In this document: positions 25,856 to 36,132 of the stretch, in pieces | How positions within the stretch are numbered: the first letter of the stretch is position 1 | Layout of the letters: each line of letters starts with the position of its first letter | From: Thalassospira lucentensis MCCC 1A00383 = DSM 14000 | Lineage (GTDB): Bacteria > Pseudomonadota > Alphaproteobacteria > Rhodospirillales > Thalassospiraceae | Reading direction: 5' to 3' | Assembly (NCBI RefSeq): GCF_000421265.1 | Contig: NZ_ATWN01000002.1 | Coordinates: forward strand, 496,001-560,000 | Length of the DNA stretch: 64,000 bases | Program-made: the position numbers and the translations under genes | Notes under the pieces: model-generated | The model's input: only the letters and a program-made list of their open reading frames with translations | The model's database searches: none | Told to the model about the DNA's origin: nothing

Positions 25856-27412
25856 ATGACCCGTTTGACGGATTTTCAATCCTACGCGGATGCCCAGAAG
25901 CACTTTTCACGCGATGCGCTTTGGGCGCTGTTTGATGGAAGCCGCCAGACTTTCAATATCGCCCATGAATGTGTTGATCGGCATGTAGGCACAGGCGGTG
26001 TAGCTGTGCGCGTTGCCCATTCGGATGGGCGTGATGAACTGATCCGTTTTGACGAACTGGCAAAGCTTTCTTCGCAGTTCGCCCATCTCCTGCAGGCGAA
26101 AGGGATTGGCAAGGGAGACCGCATTGCGGTCATGCTTGAGCCGTCTTTGGCATTCTATGTGGCATTGTTCGGGGCCATCAAAATGGGCGCGGTTGCTGTG
26201 CCGATGTTTACCCTGTTTGGCCCGGAAGGCATTCGTTTGCGCGCAGATGATTGCAAGCCGCGCCTCATTTTTACCAATGCTGAAAAGAAGAATGACGCGG
26301 ATGAGGCTGGCAATCTTGATGTTGTCGTTGCGGATGATGCATTCATCAAATCACTTGCCGATTTTCCAGATCATTTTGACTGCGACACGGCCGGTGATGA
26401 TCTTGCCGTTTTGCAATACACATCGGGCACAACCCGGTTGCTGCCCGCGGCTGTAAAACATACTCACCGGTCACTGGTGACATTGATGGTTGCGGCATTG
26501 TACGCAACGGGCATTCGTCCCGGTGACCGCTTCTTCTGCCCGTCGTCGCCAGCTTGGGGGCATGGTCTTTGGCACGGGACACTTGCACCGCTTGCGCTTG
26601 GTGTTTCAACCGGAACATTCAGTGGCAAGTTTGATGCGGTACGCCTGCTCAAGGCCTTGCAGGACTATAAGATTACCAACATGTCTGCGGCCGCCACCCA
26701 TTACCGCATGATGCGCAATACCGGGCAGGCGGAAAACTTCACTTATGCAATTGAAAAGCTGTCCTTTACTGGCGAACCGATTGATAGCGAAAGTGCGCGC
26801 TACATTGAAAATCTTTTCGGTACGAAGGTTTGCTCAATGTATGGCACCACCGAGATTGGTGTGATCCTGGCAAACTATCCGGGGGCGCCGGATTTTGATG
26901 TTCGTGAAGGGTCGATGGGCAAGGCTGTTCCGGGCGTTGAAGTTGAGGTCCAGGATGCCGAGGGCAACCTCGCAAAGCCAAATGTCAATGGCGAACTAAT
27001 GGTGCGCAAGCAGGGCGAATGGTTCCCGACCAAGGATCTCGCTCGGATTGATGCCGACGGATACTTTTATCATGCCGGGCGTGCCGATGACGTGATCATT
27101 TCGGCGGGCTGGACTATGAGTGCGGTTGAGATCGAGGATGCGATCCTCAAACACCCGAAGGTTGCCGAGGCAGCCGCAATCGGGGTGCCCGACAAAGTAC
27201 GTGGCCAGGTGGTCAAGGCGTTTATCGTTCTAAAAGACAGCTTCGAGGATGGCCTGACTGAGGAAATTCAGGATCTGGTCCGTACCAATCTGAGCCGTCA
27301 CGAATATCCCCGTCATGTGGATTATGTCACCGACCTGCCGAAAACCCCGGCAGGCAAGGTGAACCGCAAAACCCTTCGAGATCAGGAAGCAAAACAGGGC
27401 ACTGCCGCCTGA
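25856..27412 (+). CDS. AMP-forming acyl-CoA synthetase
   Basis: Activates a carboxylic acid with ATP and CoA. The 518-residue protein has the adenylation P-loop YTSGTTRLLPAAVKH, motif MYGTTEIG, the hinge GRADDVIISAGW and the catalytic lysine in PKTPAGKVNRK near the end. Overall it resembles the benzoate/medium-chain ligase branch. GGGAGGAGA sits seven bases before ATG 25856, so I prefer it over ATG 25817. It opens the rightward operon and probably activates the acid brought in by the TRAP transporter. Substrate is inferred only from neighbours. Confidence 0.88.
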   Translation: MTRLTDFQSYADAQKHFSRDALWALFDGSRQTFNIAHECVDRHVGTGGVAVRVAHSDGRDELIRFDELAKLSSQFAHLLQAKGIGKGDRIAVMLEPSLAFYVALFGAIKMGAVAVPMFTLFGPEGIRLRADDCKPRLIFTNAEKKNDADEAGNLDVVVADDAFIKSLADFPDHFDCDTAGDDLAVLQYTSGTTRLLPAAVKHTHRSLVTLMVAALYATGIRPGDRFFCPSSPAWGHGLWHGTLAPLALGVSTGTFSGKFDAVRLLKALQDYKITNMSAAATHYRMMRNTGQAENFTYAIEKLSFTGEPIDSESARYIENLFGTKVCSMYGTTEIGVILANYPGAPDFDVREGSMGKAVPGVEVEVQDAEGNLAKPNVNGELMVRKQGEWFPTKDLARIDADGYFYHAGRADDVIISAGWTMSAVEIEDAILKHPKVAEAAAIGVPDKVRGQVVKAFIVLKDSFEDGLTEEIQDLVRTNLSRHEYPRHVDYVTDLPKTPAGKVNRKTLRDQEAKQGTAA

Positions 27413-27456
27413 TGGCGTGTGGTGATCCAAGGTTATTTTCAGTGAGGAAATGAGAC

Positions 27457-28596
27457 ATGAACGAGATTTCGCAAAGACGTTTTCCGAAAATTACGCAAGA
27501 AGGTCTTGATGACCTGAGCAAGCGTATCGGTGTCAAAATCGAGAAAACAGTCGAGCCATGGTGCTACGAAGCAACCCGCGACAATATTCGTCACTACGCC
27601 CATGGTATCGGTGATGACAATCCGCTCTGGTGTGATCCGGAATACGCAAAGACCACCAAATATGGTGATGTGATCGCCCTGCCGAGCTTTCTGTTTGCTA
27701 CCAGCCGTATTATTTCCGGTTATGTTGGCGGTCTTCCGGGCGTCCATGCGATGTGGTCCGGTGCTGATTGGGCTTGGTACAAGCCGATCATGCGCAATAC
27801 CGAGGTCCGCACCGTCGCCCATCTGAAGGATCTGGTTGAGCACAACACACGTTTTGCCGGTCGCGCCATTCAGCAGATTTATCATGTTGATTTCTACGAT
27901 GCGAAAACCGGTGACATGCTGGCAGAAGCAGACAGTTGGTGTTTCCGTACTGACCGTGATCAGGCCCGCGAGAACGGCACGAAATACACTGAAGCGCGTT
28001 CGCGTCCGAAACGTGTTTACACCGATGAAGAGCTCGCAGAGTTCACCAAGTATTACGAGCAAGAAACCATCCGTGGGTCCGAAACCCGTTATTGGGATGA
28101 CGTCGCCGAAGGCGAAGCATTGCCGACCATGGTCAAGGGCCCGATGACGGTTACCGGCTTTGTTGCCTATGCGCAGGGTTGGGGTGGGCTTTACATCCGT
28201 GCCAATAAATTGGCGTGGCAGCTTCAGCAGAAACACCCGAATGCCGGTATCAAAAACCGCTTTGGTATCCCGGATTGCCCGGAGCGCGTGCATTGGGAGG
28301 AAGAGTTTGCCCTAGAAGTTGGCGCGCCGGGTGCTTACGATTATGGTCCTGAACGAACCTCATGGCTCCAGCACCAGGTCACGAACTGGATGGGCGATGA
28401 CGGTTTCCTCTCTCAGGCTAAATGTCAGGTCCGCCGGCACAATCCAGAAGGCGACATCATCCTGATCAATAGTGAAGTCGTCCGCAAATATGAGGAAGGT
28501 GGGCGTCACTTCGTGGAAATTCGCCAGCGTGCGGAACAGCAAGACGGTGAACTGTCGGCCATTGGTTCGGCGATCGTCGAGTTGCCCAAGCGCTAA
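27457..28596 (+). CDS. MaoC-type (hotdog) acyl-CoA dehydratase/hydratase
   Basis: A 379-residue double-hotdog protein: an FAS1-like dehydratase domain first (YAHGIGDDNPLWCDPEYA at about 47-64) and a second hotdog half with VTGFVAYAQGWGG. Such enzymes add or remove water on enoyl/3-hydroxyacyl-CoA. It follows the ligase by 44 bp. If the substrate is a 3-hydroxy branched acid, it could dehydrate the CoA ester to the carboxylase substrate; that step is inference. Confidence 0.8.
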   Translation: MNEISQRRFPKITQEGLDDLSKRIGVKIEKTVEPWCYEATRDNIRHYAHGIGDDNPLWCDPEYAKTTKYGDVIALPSFLFATSRIISGYVGGLPGVHAMWSGADWAWYKPIMRNTEVRTVAHLKDLVEHNTRFAGRAIQQIYHVDFYDAKTGDMLAEADSWCFRTDRDQARENGTKYTEARSRPKRVYTDEELAEFTKYYEQETIRGSETRYWDDVAEGEALPTMVKGPMTVTGFVAYAQGWGGLYIRANKLAWQLQQKHPNAGIKNRFGIPDCPERVHWEEEFALEVGAPGAYDYGPERTSWLQHQVTNWMGDDGFLSQAKCQVRRHNPEGDIILINSEVVRKYEEGGRHFVEIRQRAEQQDGELSAIGSAIVELPKR

Positions 28597-28629
28597 TCCT
28601 TTTCATGCTTCAACCTCAAGGAGGCTGGG

Positions 28630-29121
28630 TTGAGCGTTTTTGGAAAGATACTGCATCGGATTGAGGACATCCTCCATTGGGGAGGGTGCCTCGCCCTTGT
28701 CATCGTCGCGGTGCTGATTAATGCAGATATCGTTATGCGAATGGTTGCAGGTATCCCGGTTCAGATTCAATTCGAAATGACGGAATTGTATCTGATGCCG
28801 GCGCTGGCAGCGCTTTCGCTGTCGCGGGTCTATCGCGGCGGTGGTCATCTTGCACTCGATTTTATGACGTTTGAGTTGAAGGGGGGTATGGGAACTCTCG
28901 TCAACAAATTGCGCACGCTCATGCCGGCACTGTTCTTTGCAGCAGTGACGTACATGTCAGGGTCGTTTGCCTTGCGGGCGTTCATGCGTGGTGAAGTCGA
29001 GTACGGGGTGATTGATTGGCCCCTTGGCTGGGCCTATGCCGCAATCCCGCTGGGGTGCGGTTTGCTCTCGTTAAGATTGCTTTATGACACGTGTCAAAAA
29101 TCAACGGCCGAAGCATCTTGA
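28630..29121 (+). CDS. dctQ: TRAP transporter small permease (DctQ)
   Basis: A 163-residue inner-membrane protein with four hydrophobic segments typical of DctQ (for example LALVIVAVLINADIVMRMVAG). The start is TTG 28630 with a near-perfect AAGGAGG five bases upstream. It forms a sodium-driven importer with the next two TRAP genes. Gene order is Q-P-M here. Confidence 0.87.
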   Translation: MSVFGKILHRIEDILHWGGCLALVIVAVLINADIVMRMVAGIPVQIQFEMTELYLMPALAALSLSRVYRGGGHLALDFMTFELKGGMGTLVNKLRTLMPALFFAAVTYMSGSFALRAFMRGEVEYGVIDWPLGWAYAAIPLGCGLLSLRLLYDTCQKSTAEAS

Positions 29122-29151
29122 AACAAAGATAATGTCTGGGAGGATTACACA

Positions 29152-30162
29152 ATGAAGAATACCGGAAAGATATTGGCGATCATGGCTGGTGTTTTTGCAT
29201 TCGGTACGGATGCAAGGCCGGCTTCTGCGGAGACATTGCGGCTGGGGGATTTCCAGTCCACCAGTCATATTATCTCGATTGAAGGTACGACACGCTGGAT
29301 GTTTGCCGTTGAGCAGGCGACTGGTGGCGAAATCTCCTTTGAGCACTTCCCGGCACAGCAAGCTGCAAAATCAGCAGCCCAGCTTGATGCGGTAAATAAC
29401 GGCATTCTTGACGTATCGCTGCTTGGCGCGCTGTATCACAGCGAGGTGCTGCCGCTGAACTCTGTGGTCGGCTTGCCTGGTTTTTATGGTACTGCGGTTC
29501 AGGGAACGGAAGCTCTGCAAAGCATGCTTAAGGCAGGCCCTCTGCGCGATGAGTTCCTTGAAGCAGGTGTCATGCCGATCTTTGGTTTCGTTTTGCCGCC
29601 CTATCAGGTGCTTGCCAAAGAGCACCTTGGTGGCGTGAAAGACTGGAATGCACTTGATCTGCGCACATCAGGCTCGACCCAGGCCATGACGGCACGTGCA
29701 TTGGGTGCCGTCGGGATCTCGATCCCGGGTCCAGAAGTGTACACCGCTGTTGAGCGTGGTCGTCTTGATGGCATCCTGTTCCCGCTGGCTTCCGTGCCGG
29801 GATACAACTTGCAAGAGGTTGTCAGCCATATCTCCACCAACGGTTCTTTCGGTGGGTACAGCTTCGTCATGGTGATGGGCAAAGACAAGTTCGAAGACCT
29901 GTCATCCGACGCGCAGATAGCCATGATCGAGGAAGGTGGCAAAACCGCAACGCACCTTGCCAAGGTTCAGGATGACTCTGTCAAACAGCTGACTTTGGAA
30001 TGGGAGGCCCAAGGGCTGAATGTCTATGAGTTCACCGAAAGTGAGCTGGATGAATTGCGTAACGCAATGAAAGCGGTCAGCGCTGATTGGGTTGAACGGA
30101 TCGATAACGACAAGGCCGAAATGGTTCTTGAGGCTTACCAGGAAAAGGTCTCGGGCAACTAA
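29152..30162 (+). CDS. dctP: TRAP transporter substrate-binding protein (DctP)
   Basis: A periplasmic solute receptor of 336 residues with a signal peptide ending near ARPASAE (about 26). The DctP fold is recognisable, including the LRTSGSTQAMTARALGA stretch, which holds the conserved arginine that binds the ligand carboxylate. So the ligand is an organic acid. GGGAGG precedes the ATG. A long hairpin follows the gene (30191-30225), which should raise receptor over permease levels. Confidence 0.9.
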   Translation: MKNTGKILAIMAGVFAFGTDARPASAETLRLGDFQSTSHIISIEGTTRWMFAVEQATGGEISFEHFPAQQAAKSAAQLDAVNNGILDVSLLGALYHSEVLPLNSVVGLPGFYGTAVQGTEALQSMLKAGPLRDEFLEAGVMPIFGFVLPPYQVLAKEHLGGVKDWNALDLRTSGSTQAMTARALGAVGISIPGPEVYTAVERGRLDGILFPLASVPGYNLQEVVSHISTNGSFGGYSFVMVMGKDKFEDLSSDAQIAMIEEGGKTATHLAKVQDDSVKQLTLEWEAQGLNVYEFTESELDELRNAMKAVSADWVERIDNDKAEMVLEAYQEKVSGN

Positions 30163-30190
30163 TTCCAGGACTTCTCAGCCTGTCATTGAA

Positions 30191-30225
30191 GGGTGGCTTC
30201 CCGCATAGCGTTGTGGGAGCCACCC
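30191..30225 (+). promoter_or_regulatory. Intercistronic hairpin after dctP
   Basis: GGGTGGCTTCCCGCA pairs imperfectly with TGTGGGAGCCACCC across a short loop. No T-run follows, so it probably stabilises the upstream mRNA rather than terminating. Confidence 0.6.
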
Positions 30226-30250
30226 CCTTCACGGAGCGTGCGTTTTATTC

Positions 30251-31540
30251 ATGCTTACTTTTTTGCTTATTTTGGTCCTGCTTGCAGTTCTGATGGTTTT
30301 TCGGATGCCAATTGCATTCGCCATGGGGATTTCGGGTTTTATCGGTTTGGCGCTTCAGCTTGGCTTCAATCCAGCTATGGCTGTGCTTGAACGTGCCTTT
30401 TTTGACACGTCGGCCTCATTCATTCTTGTGTCCATTCCGCTATTTATCTTGATGGCAGAGCTACTGACTGCCGGGGATGTGACGCGCCGCGCCATCATTG
30501 CATGTCAGAACTGGGTGGGGCATTTCAAAGGTGGCTTGGCAATGGCGACGGTTGCCGCCTCTGTTCTGCTGGCGGCTCTTGTCGGAAGTTCAACCGCGTC
30601 AACTGCTGCGATGGCAGCTTCTGCATTTCCCGAGATGAAACGCCATAAGTACCATGACAGTCTTGCGGCTGCGGTGGTTTCTGTTGGCGGAACGCTTGCA
30701 GTTGTTGTGCCGCCGAGCATTGTTCTTGTTGTTTACGGGGTCCTTACCGAAACCTCGATCGGTAAGCTGTTTATTGCGGGGATCGTGCCAGGTCTTTTGA
30801 CTGCGGCCGGATTGTGTACAGTTATCAAGATTATTGCCCATCGCACGGACCATGCGCCCAAGGGCGATCCGTTCAAGTTTGGCAAGGCGGTTCGATCCAG
30901 TGTCAATGTCTTCCCGATTGCGCTTTTGATCATGGCGGTGATCGGGGCGATATATGGTGGCATTGCCTCGCCTTCGGAGGCGGCGGCACTCGGTGTGATG
31001 GGGTCGCTGATTGTTGTGTTGGCACAGGGTACCATCAGCATGCCCGGGATTGGAAAATCTCTGAGCGGTGCAATCCGTGCAACCGTGATGATTGTTGCCA
31101 TCATTGCCTGTTCTGCGATCTTTTCGAATTATCTTGCCTTTACCCGTGTGACGCAAAATCTCTTGGAATTTGTCAGCAATACCGAGATGCCACGCGAAGT
31201 CATCTTGGCGATGATGGTGCTGATCCTGCTTGTAATGGGCATGTTCATGGATCAGCTCGCGATTTTATCGCTTGCGATGCCGCTGGCCTTTCCGACTGCG
31301 ATGGCGCTTGGATATGACGCTGTCTGGTTCGGCATCATCGTTACCAAAACTGTTGAGATCGGGCTTCTTACACCGCCACTTGGGCTGAATGCCTATGTTG
31401 CGGGGGCTCAAACTGGTGTTCCGCTCGGATCTATCTTCAGGGGGTTGATCCCCTTCCTGATCATGGAGATCGTGGTTCTGATTGTGTTGATCATGATCCC
31501 GGACATCACGCTGTATCTGCCTGGCCTTATGGGGCGCTGA
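30251..31540 (+). CDS. dctM: TRAP transporter large permease (DctM)
   Basis: The 429-residue membrane pore subunit, with about 12 hydrophobic helices. The family patterns ALVGSSTASTAAMAASAFPEM and VVVPPSIVLVVYGVLTETSIG carry the sodium and substrate site. It completes the first TRAP system, placed between the ligase/dehydratase and carboxylase genes, which ties import to this pathway. Confidence 0.92.
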   Translation: MLTFLLILVLLAVLMVFRMPIAFAMGISGFIGLALQLGFNPAMAVLERAFFDTSASFILVSIPLFILMAELLTAGDVTRRAIIACQNWVGHFKGGLAMATVAASVLLAALVGSSTASTAAMAASAFPEMKRHKYHDSLAAAVVSVGGTLAVVVPPSIVLVVYGVLTETSIGKLFIAGIVPGLLTAAGLCTVIKIIAHRTDHAPKGDPFKFGKAVRSSVNVFPIALLIMAVIGAIYGGIASPSEAAALGVMGSLIVVLAQGTISMPGIGKSLSGAIRATVMIVAIIACSAIFSNYLAFTRVTQNLLEFVSNTEMPREVILAMMVLILLVMGMFMDQLAILSLAMPLAFPTAMALGYDAVWFGIIVTKTVEIGLLTPPLGLNAYVAGAQTGVPLGSIFRGLIPFLIMEIVVLIVLIMIPDITLYLPGLMGR

Positions 31541-31584
31541 GAAGGCCCAAGAAACAAAGCGGCCAGCCCTCCTTCCTCTTAGCG

Positions 31585-31604
31585 GATGCGATCAAAATCG
31601 CATC
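31585..31604 (+). promoter_or_regulatory. Hairpin between dctM and the carboxylase genes
   Basis: GATGCGAT, loop CAAA, ATCGCATC: a perfect 8-bp stem with no T-run after it. Likely a processing or stabilising element inside the operon. Confidence 0.45.
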
Positions 31605-31643
31605 TGAACGGGGGAGGCTTGCCGGAATGCATGGAGTAACCAG

Positions 31644-33251
31644 ATGACGATTATCCAAAGTACGCTTTCTGAAAGCACCCCCGGTTTTTCCGATAACCGG
31701 GATGCCTTGATGCAACAGTATGATGAGGTTGCGTCGGAAGCCGCCCGCATTATGAAGGGGGGCTCGGATGCAGCCCGCGATCGTCATGTAAAACGTGGAA
31801 AACTGCTGCCGCGTGACCGAATTGCGAACCTGATCGATCCGGGTTCTCCGTTTTTGGAAGTCGGCCTTTTTGCCGCCCACGGAATGTATAACGATGAAAT
31901 CCCGTCTGCAGGCGTTATTGCAGGAATAGGCAATGTTGAAGGTCGGCAATGCATGATCCTGTGTAACGATGCCACGGTTAAAGGCGGGACGTATTTCCCG
32001 ATGACGGTCAAAAAACATCTGCGTGCGCAAAAGATCGCCGAGGAGAACCACCTTCCCTGCATTTATCTGGTGGATTCTGGTGGGGCGAACCTGCTGAACC
32101 AGGACGAAGTTTTCCCTGATGAAAACCATTTCGGGCGGATTTTCTATAATCAGGCGCGTATGAGCGCCAAAGGAATTGCGCAAATATCGGTGGTCATGGG
32201 GTCATGTACTGCGGGCGGGGCGTACGTGCCTTCAATGAGTGATCAGACCATTATTGTTCGCGAACAAGGCACCATCTTTCTTGCCGGGCCGCCATTGGTA
32301 AAGGTCGCGACCGGTGAGGTGGTTGATGCAGAAACGCTTGGTGGTGGTGATACGCATACCCGATTGTCGGGGGTCGCCGATTATCTGGCCGATAACGACG
32401 AACATGCACTTGCCTTGGCGCGAGAAATTGTCAGTCACCTTGGTCCGCAACATCGGCCCGACGTTGATATTGCCGAACCACGGGCGCCAAAATATGATGC
32501 TGCCGAGGTTATGGGCATTGTTCCTCAGGACACCAAAACCCCTTATGACGTGCGTGAAATCATTGCTCGTTTGGTTGACGGTTCTGATTTTTCCGAATTC
32601 AAGCCGCGCTTTGGTACGTCGCTTGTGACCGGGTTTGCCCATATTGACGGGCTTCCAGTCGGGATCATCGCCAACAATGGGGTTCTTTTCTCTGAAAGCT
32701 CCCAGAAGGGTGCACATTTCATCGAACTTTGCTGTCAGCGCAAAACACCGATCCTGTTCTTGCAAAATATCACCGGCTTCATGGTTGGTTCTAAATACGA
32801 AGCCGGCGGGATCGCCAAAGATGGTGCGAAACTGGTTACAGCTGTTTCGACTGCAAACGTTCCGAAAGTCACCGTTGTAATCGGTGGATCTTATGGTGCG
32901 GGGAACTACGGGATGTGTGGTCGTGCCTTTGGGCCACGCTTTGTCTGGATGTGGCCCAATGCGCGTATTGCGGTGATGGGGGGCGCTCAGGCGGCAGGCG
33001 TGCTTGCCGATGTGAAACGTGCTGGCATCGAGGCGCGCGGTGGATTCTGGTCCGAAGAGGAACAAGCAGAATTCAAGCGTCCGACGGTCGAGATGTTTGA
33101 ACGCCAGTCTCACCCGCTTTATGCCTCTGCGCGTCTTTGGGATGACGGTGTCATTGATCCCAGAAAAACCCGTGATGTCGTGTTACTTAGTCTCAGGGCT
33201 GCATTGAATGCGCCGGTTGAAGAGACGAAGTTTGGCCTGTTTAGGATGTAA
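31644..33251 (+). CDS. liuB: Acyl-CoA carboxylase carboxyltransferase (methylcrotonyl-CoA type), beta
   Basis: Transfers CO2 from biotin to an acyl-CoA. The 535-residue protein has the two crotonase-like halves of the family; typical segments are [33 protein letters not shown] and [19 protein letters not shown]. It resembles methylcrotonyl-CoA carboxylase beta (geranyl-CoA carboxylase is the main alternative). It is followed after 2 bp by the biotin-carrying subunit, then an HMG-CoA lyase and hydratase. No isovaleryl-CoA dehydrogenase lies beside it, unlike standard leucine operons. Confidence 0.9.
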   Translation: MTIIQSTLSESTPGFSDNRDALMQQYDEVASEAARIMKGGSDAARDRHVKRGKLLPRDRIANLIDPGSPFLEVGLFAAHGMYNDEIPSAGVIAGIGNVEGRQCMILCNDATVKGGTYFPMTVKKHLRAQKIAEENHLPCIYLVDSGGANLLNQDEVFPDENHFGRIFYNQARMSAKGIAQISVVMGSCTAGGAYVPSMSDQTIIVREQGTIFLAGPPLVKVATGEVVDAETLGGGDTHTRLSGVADYLADNDEHALALAREIVSHLGPQHRPDVDIAEPRAPKYDAAEVMGIVPQDTKTPYDVREIIARLVDGSDFSEFKPRFGTSLVTGFAHIDGLPVGIIANNGVLFSESSQKGAHFIELCCQRKTPILFLQNITGFMVGSKYEAGGIAKDGAKLVTAVSTANVPKVTVVIGGSYGAGNYGMCGRAFGPRFVWMWPNARIAVMGGAQAAGVLADVKRAGIEARGGFWSEEEQAEFKRPTVEMFERQSHPLYASARLWDDGVIDPRKTRDVVLLSLRAALNAPVEETKFGLFRM

Positions 33252-33253
33252 TT

Positions 33254-35257
33254 ATGAAACCGCTTTTTTCAAAAATTCTGATCGCGAACCGTGGTGAAAT
33301 TGCCTGCAGGGTGATTGAAACCGCCCACAAACTGGGCATTGCGACCGTGGCGGTCTATTCCGAAGCAGATGCAAATGCCATGCATGTCAACCTCTCGGAT
33401 GAAGCCGTTCGTATCGGGCCTGCGCCGGTGGGGGAAAGCTACCTGAAAGCTGATCGTATCATTCAGGCTGCCCTCGATACCGGGGCCGAGGCCATCCATC
33501 CGGGATATGGTTTCCTGTCGGAAAACCCGAACTTTGTTGAGGCCGTCCAAGCAGCTGGTTTGATCTTTATTGGGCCTTCGGCAGATGCAATTCGTGCCAT
33601 GGGGTTAAAGGATGCAGCAAAGAATCTGATGGTTGAGGCTGGTGTGCCGGTGGTGCCTGGTTATCAGGGGGAGAATCAGGACACTGCGTTTCTGGCCCGT
33701 AAAGCAGACGAAATCGGCTATCCCGTCCTGATCAAGGCCCGCGCAGGTGGTGGTGGCAAAGGGATGCGCAAAGTAGACGCGCCTGCAGACTTTGCCGAGG
33801 CTTTGCAATCAGCCATCCGCGAAGGTGAGTCTTCGTTCGGCGACGGTCATGTTCTGATTGAAAAATACGTCACCTCTCCTCGGCATATTGAGGTGCAGGT
33901 CTTTGGCGATGGTGCGGGCAATGTTGTGCATTTGTTCGAGCGTGACTGTTCTTTACAGCGTCGCCACCAAAAGGTCATAGAAGAAGCGCCGGCCCCCGGT
34001 ATGAGCCAAGAGGTCAGGTCTGCTGTAACTGCGGCTGCGGTCGCCGCGGCAAAAGCAATCGGATATCAAGGAGCTGGAACCGTTGAATTTATTGCCGATG
34101 GTTCCGATGGCCTGCGTGCAGATGGTTTCTGGTTCATGGAAATGAATACCCGCCTACAGGTCGAGCATCCGGTCACCGAGGCGATTACCGGCCTCGACCT
34201 GGTGGACTGGCAGCTCCGTGTTGCGGCGGGGCAGGACATACCGGTGACACAAGATCAGATCACGATTTCAGGTCATGCGTTTGAAGCGCGTCTTTATGCA
34301 GAAGATCCCGCAAACGGCTTCTTGCCAAGCACCGGCAAGCTGCATCACCTGCAATTTGATCCCAATGCCCGCAACGATACCGGTGTGCGTTCTGGGGATG
34401 AGATTTCGCCATGGTATGACCCGATGATTGCCAAGGTCATCGTACATGGCACAACGCGCGAAGAAGCGCTTGAGAAACTGTCAAAGTCCCTGAAGCGAAC
34501 GCACGTTGCCGGTACCGTTACCAACGCAGCTTTCCTTGATGCCTTGGTTCGCCACGAAGGGTTTGAGTCCGGTGCGTTCGATACTGGACTGATTGACAGA
34601 GACATCGAGAAACTGGTTGCCGTTGTCCCCGTTGATGAGCTTGCTGTGGCGTTTGCGTGTTTTGCGGCATTGCAAATTGATTTCGGTGCCGAGCGCGTGG
34701 GCTGGTCGCTTTGGGGGGGAGCACGCCGCACGATCAGACTGCTGCATGAGGATGAGGTCTTGGAGCGCACAATTGTGTTCGAGGACGGTGGCAAGGTCCG
34801 GGTAATTGGCGGTTCAAAAGAAGTGATGCTGTTTGACGTTCAAACGGTGGGCACAACGCTCCAGGCACGGACAGGTCAGTATAACGAGGCCGTCAGCGCC
34901 GATGCGGTTTGTGCTGATCTTACAGGTCAAACGCTAGTGTCGATCAGGTTCCGGGGCCGTGTCGTCGATTTCATCTGCCCCGATCCGTTGGCCGATAGCG
35001 GCATTAACAGTGATCAGGGCAAGCTCGTTACCGCCCCAATGACGGGGGTCGTGATCGCATTGGATGTCGAAGCAGGCGCCGCGGTTAAAGCCGGTCAACG
35101 ACTGGGCGTCATGGAAGCGATGAAAATGGAAACGGCCATTGTCGCCCCAATTGATGGCGTGGTTGAGACGGTGAATTGTCACGTTGGCGAGACCGTTGAA
35201 GGTGGTGTTGCCCTAGTGACATTCCGCGAGGACGCGATCAAAGAGGACGCGGCATGA
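33254..35257 (+). CDS. liuD: Biotin carboxylase/biotin carrier subunit (methylcrotonyl-CoA type), alpha
   Basis: Charges biotin with bicarbonate using ATP. In 667 residues: N-terminal biotin carboxylase (ILIANRGEIACRVI), ATP-grasp loop ARAGGGGKGMRKV, MNTRLQVEHPVTE, and a C-terminal biotinyl domain with EAMKME, whose lysine carries biotin. The stop overlaps the lyase start by 4 bp (ATGA). With the beta subunit it forms the carboxylase making 3-methylglutaconyl-CoA if the methylcrotonyl assignment is right. Confidence 0.92.
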   Translation: MKPLFSKILIANRGEIACRVIETAHKLGIATVAVYSEADANAMHVNLSDEAVRIGPAPVGESYLKADRIIQAALDTGAEAIHPGYGFLSENPNFVEAVQAAGLIFIGPSADAIRAMGLKDAAKNLMVEAGVPVVPGYQGENQDTAFLARKADEIGYPVLIKARAGGGGKGMRKVDAPADFAEALQSAIREGESSFGDGHVLIEKYVTSPRHIEVQVFGDGAGNVVHLFERDCSLQRRHQKVIEEAPAPGMSQEVRSAVTAAAVAAAKAIGYQGAGTVEFIADGSDGLRADGFWFMEMNTRLQVEHPVTEAITGLDLVDWQLRVAAGQDIPVTQDQITISGHAFEARLYAEDPANGFLPSTGKLHHLQFDPNARNDTGVRSGDEISPWYDPMIAKVIVHGTTREEALEKLSKSLKRTHVAGTVTNAAFLDALVRHEGFESGAFDTGLIDRDIEKLVAVVPVDELAVAFACFAALQIDFGAERVGWSLWGGARRTIRLLHEDEVLERTIVFEDGGKVRVIGGSKEVMLFDVQTVGTTLQARTGQYNEAVSADAVCADLTGQTLVSIRFRGRVVDFICPDPLADSGINSDQGKLVTAPMTGVVIALDVEAGAAVKAGQRLGVMEAMKMETAIVAPIDGVVETVNCHVGETVEGGVALVTFREDAIKEDAA

Positions 35258-36132
35258 GCGACGTTCTGATTTATGAAGTTGGACCGCGTGATGGGCTGCA
35301 AAATGAAAAAAGCATCATTCCGACTGATGCGAAAATCGCCCTGATTGATGCTTTGTCCGGTGCGGGTTTCAAGAAAATTGAAGCAACAAGCTTCGTCTCC
35401 CCAAAATGGGTGCCGCAGCTTGCCGACGCCGCCGAGGTCATGGCAGGTATCACGCGAAATCCTGCTGTGACCTATGCTGCATTGGCCCCCAATATCAAGG
35501 GGTTCGAGCGTGCAGTTGCGGCTGGTGTCACGGAAGTTGCTGTGTTTGCTGCCGCATCAGAAGGCTTCAGTCATAAGAACATTAATTGTTCGGTTGCTGA
35601 AAGTATCGAACGGTTCAAGCCGCTTTTACAGGCTGCGTCAGCCTCAAACATTGCCGTTCGTGGCTATGTCTCATGCGTTGTTGAATGTCCTTATGACGGT
35701 GCGGTTAACCCGGAAAGTGTCAAAGACGTCGCTCAGCAGTTAATTGATCTTGGCTGCTATGAGGTGTCTTTGGGCGATACGATTGGTGCAGGCACACCTT
35801 CGTCCATTCAGAAAATGCTCGATAGTGTGCTGCAATCTATCCCCGCCTGTAAGCTGGCAGGGCATTTTCATGACACAGGCAATCAGGCAATCGACAACGT
35901 CTTCGCCAGTCTTGAAATGGGTTTGCGTACCTTTGACAGTGCTGTCGGGGGATTGGGCGGTTGCCCTTATGCGCCCGGTGCGAAGGGTAATGTTGCGACG
36001 GGTGAACTCGTCGATGCGCTTGAAAAAAGCGGCTGGCAGACCGGGATTGATTTGCGCCAGCTAAGCGTAGCGGAACAGCAGATCCGAGCGCTTGTCACAG
36101 GGCACACAAACGATCAGGAGGCTGTCCAATGA
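35254..36132 (+). CDS. liuE: Hydroxymethylglutaryl-CoA lyase
   Basis: Splits HMG-CoA into acetyl-CoA and acetoacetate. The 292-residue TIM-barrel protein shows EVGPRDGLQNE at the start and the signature GGLGGCPYAPGAKGN near the end, with the flexible-loop cysteine. It overlaps the carboxylase alpha gene and the hydratase gene by 4 bp each. It is the last chemical step of the leucine-type route. Confidence 0.93.
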   Translation: MSDVLIYEVGPRDGLQNEKSIIPTDAKIALIDALSGAGFKKIEATSFVSPKWVPQLADAAEVMAGITRNPAVTYAALAPNIKGFERAVAAGVTEVAVFAAASEGFSHKNINCSVAESIERFKPLLQAASASNIAVRGYVSCVVECPYDGAVNPESVKDVAQQLIDLGCYEVSLGDTIGAGTPSSIQKMLDSVLQSIPACKLAGHFHDTGNQAIDNVFASLEMGLRTFDSAVGGLGGCPYAPGAKGNVATGELVDALEKSGWQTGIDLRQLSVAEQQIRALVTGHTNDQEAVQ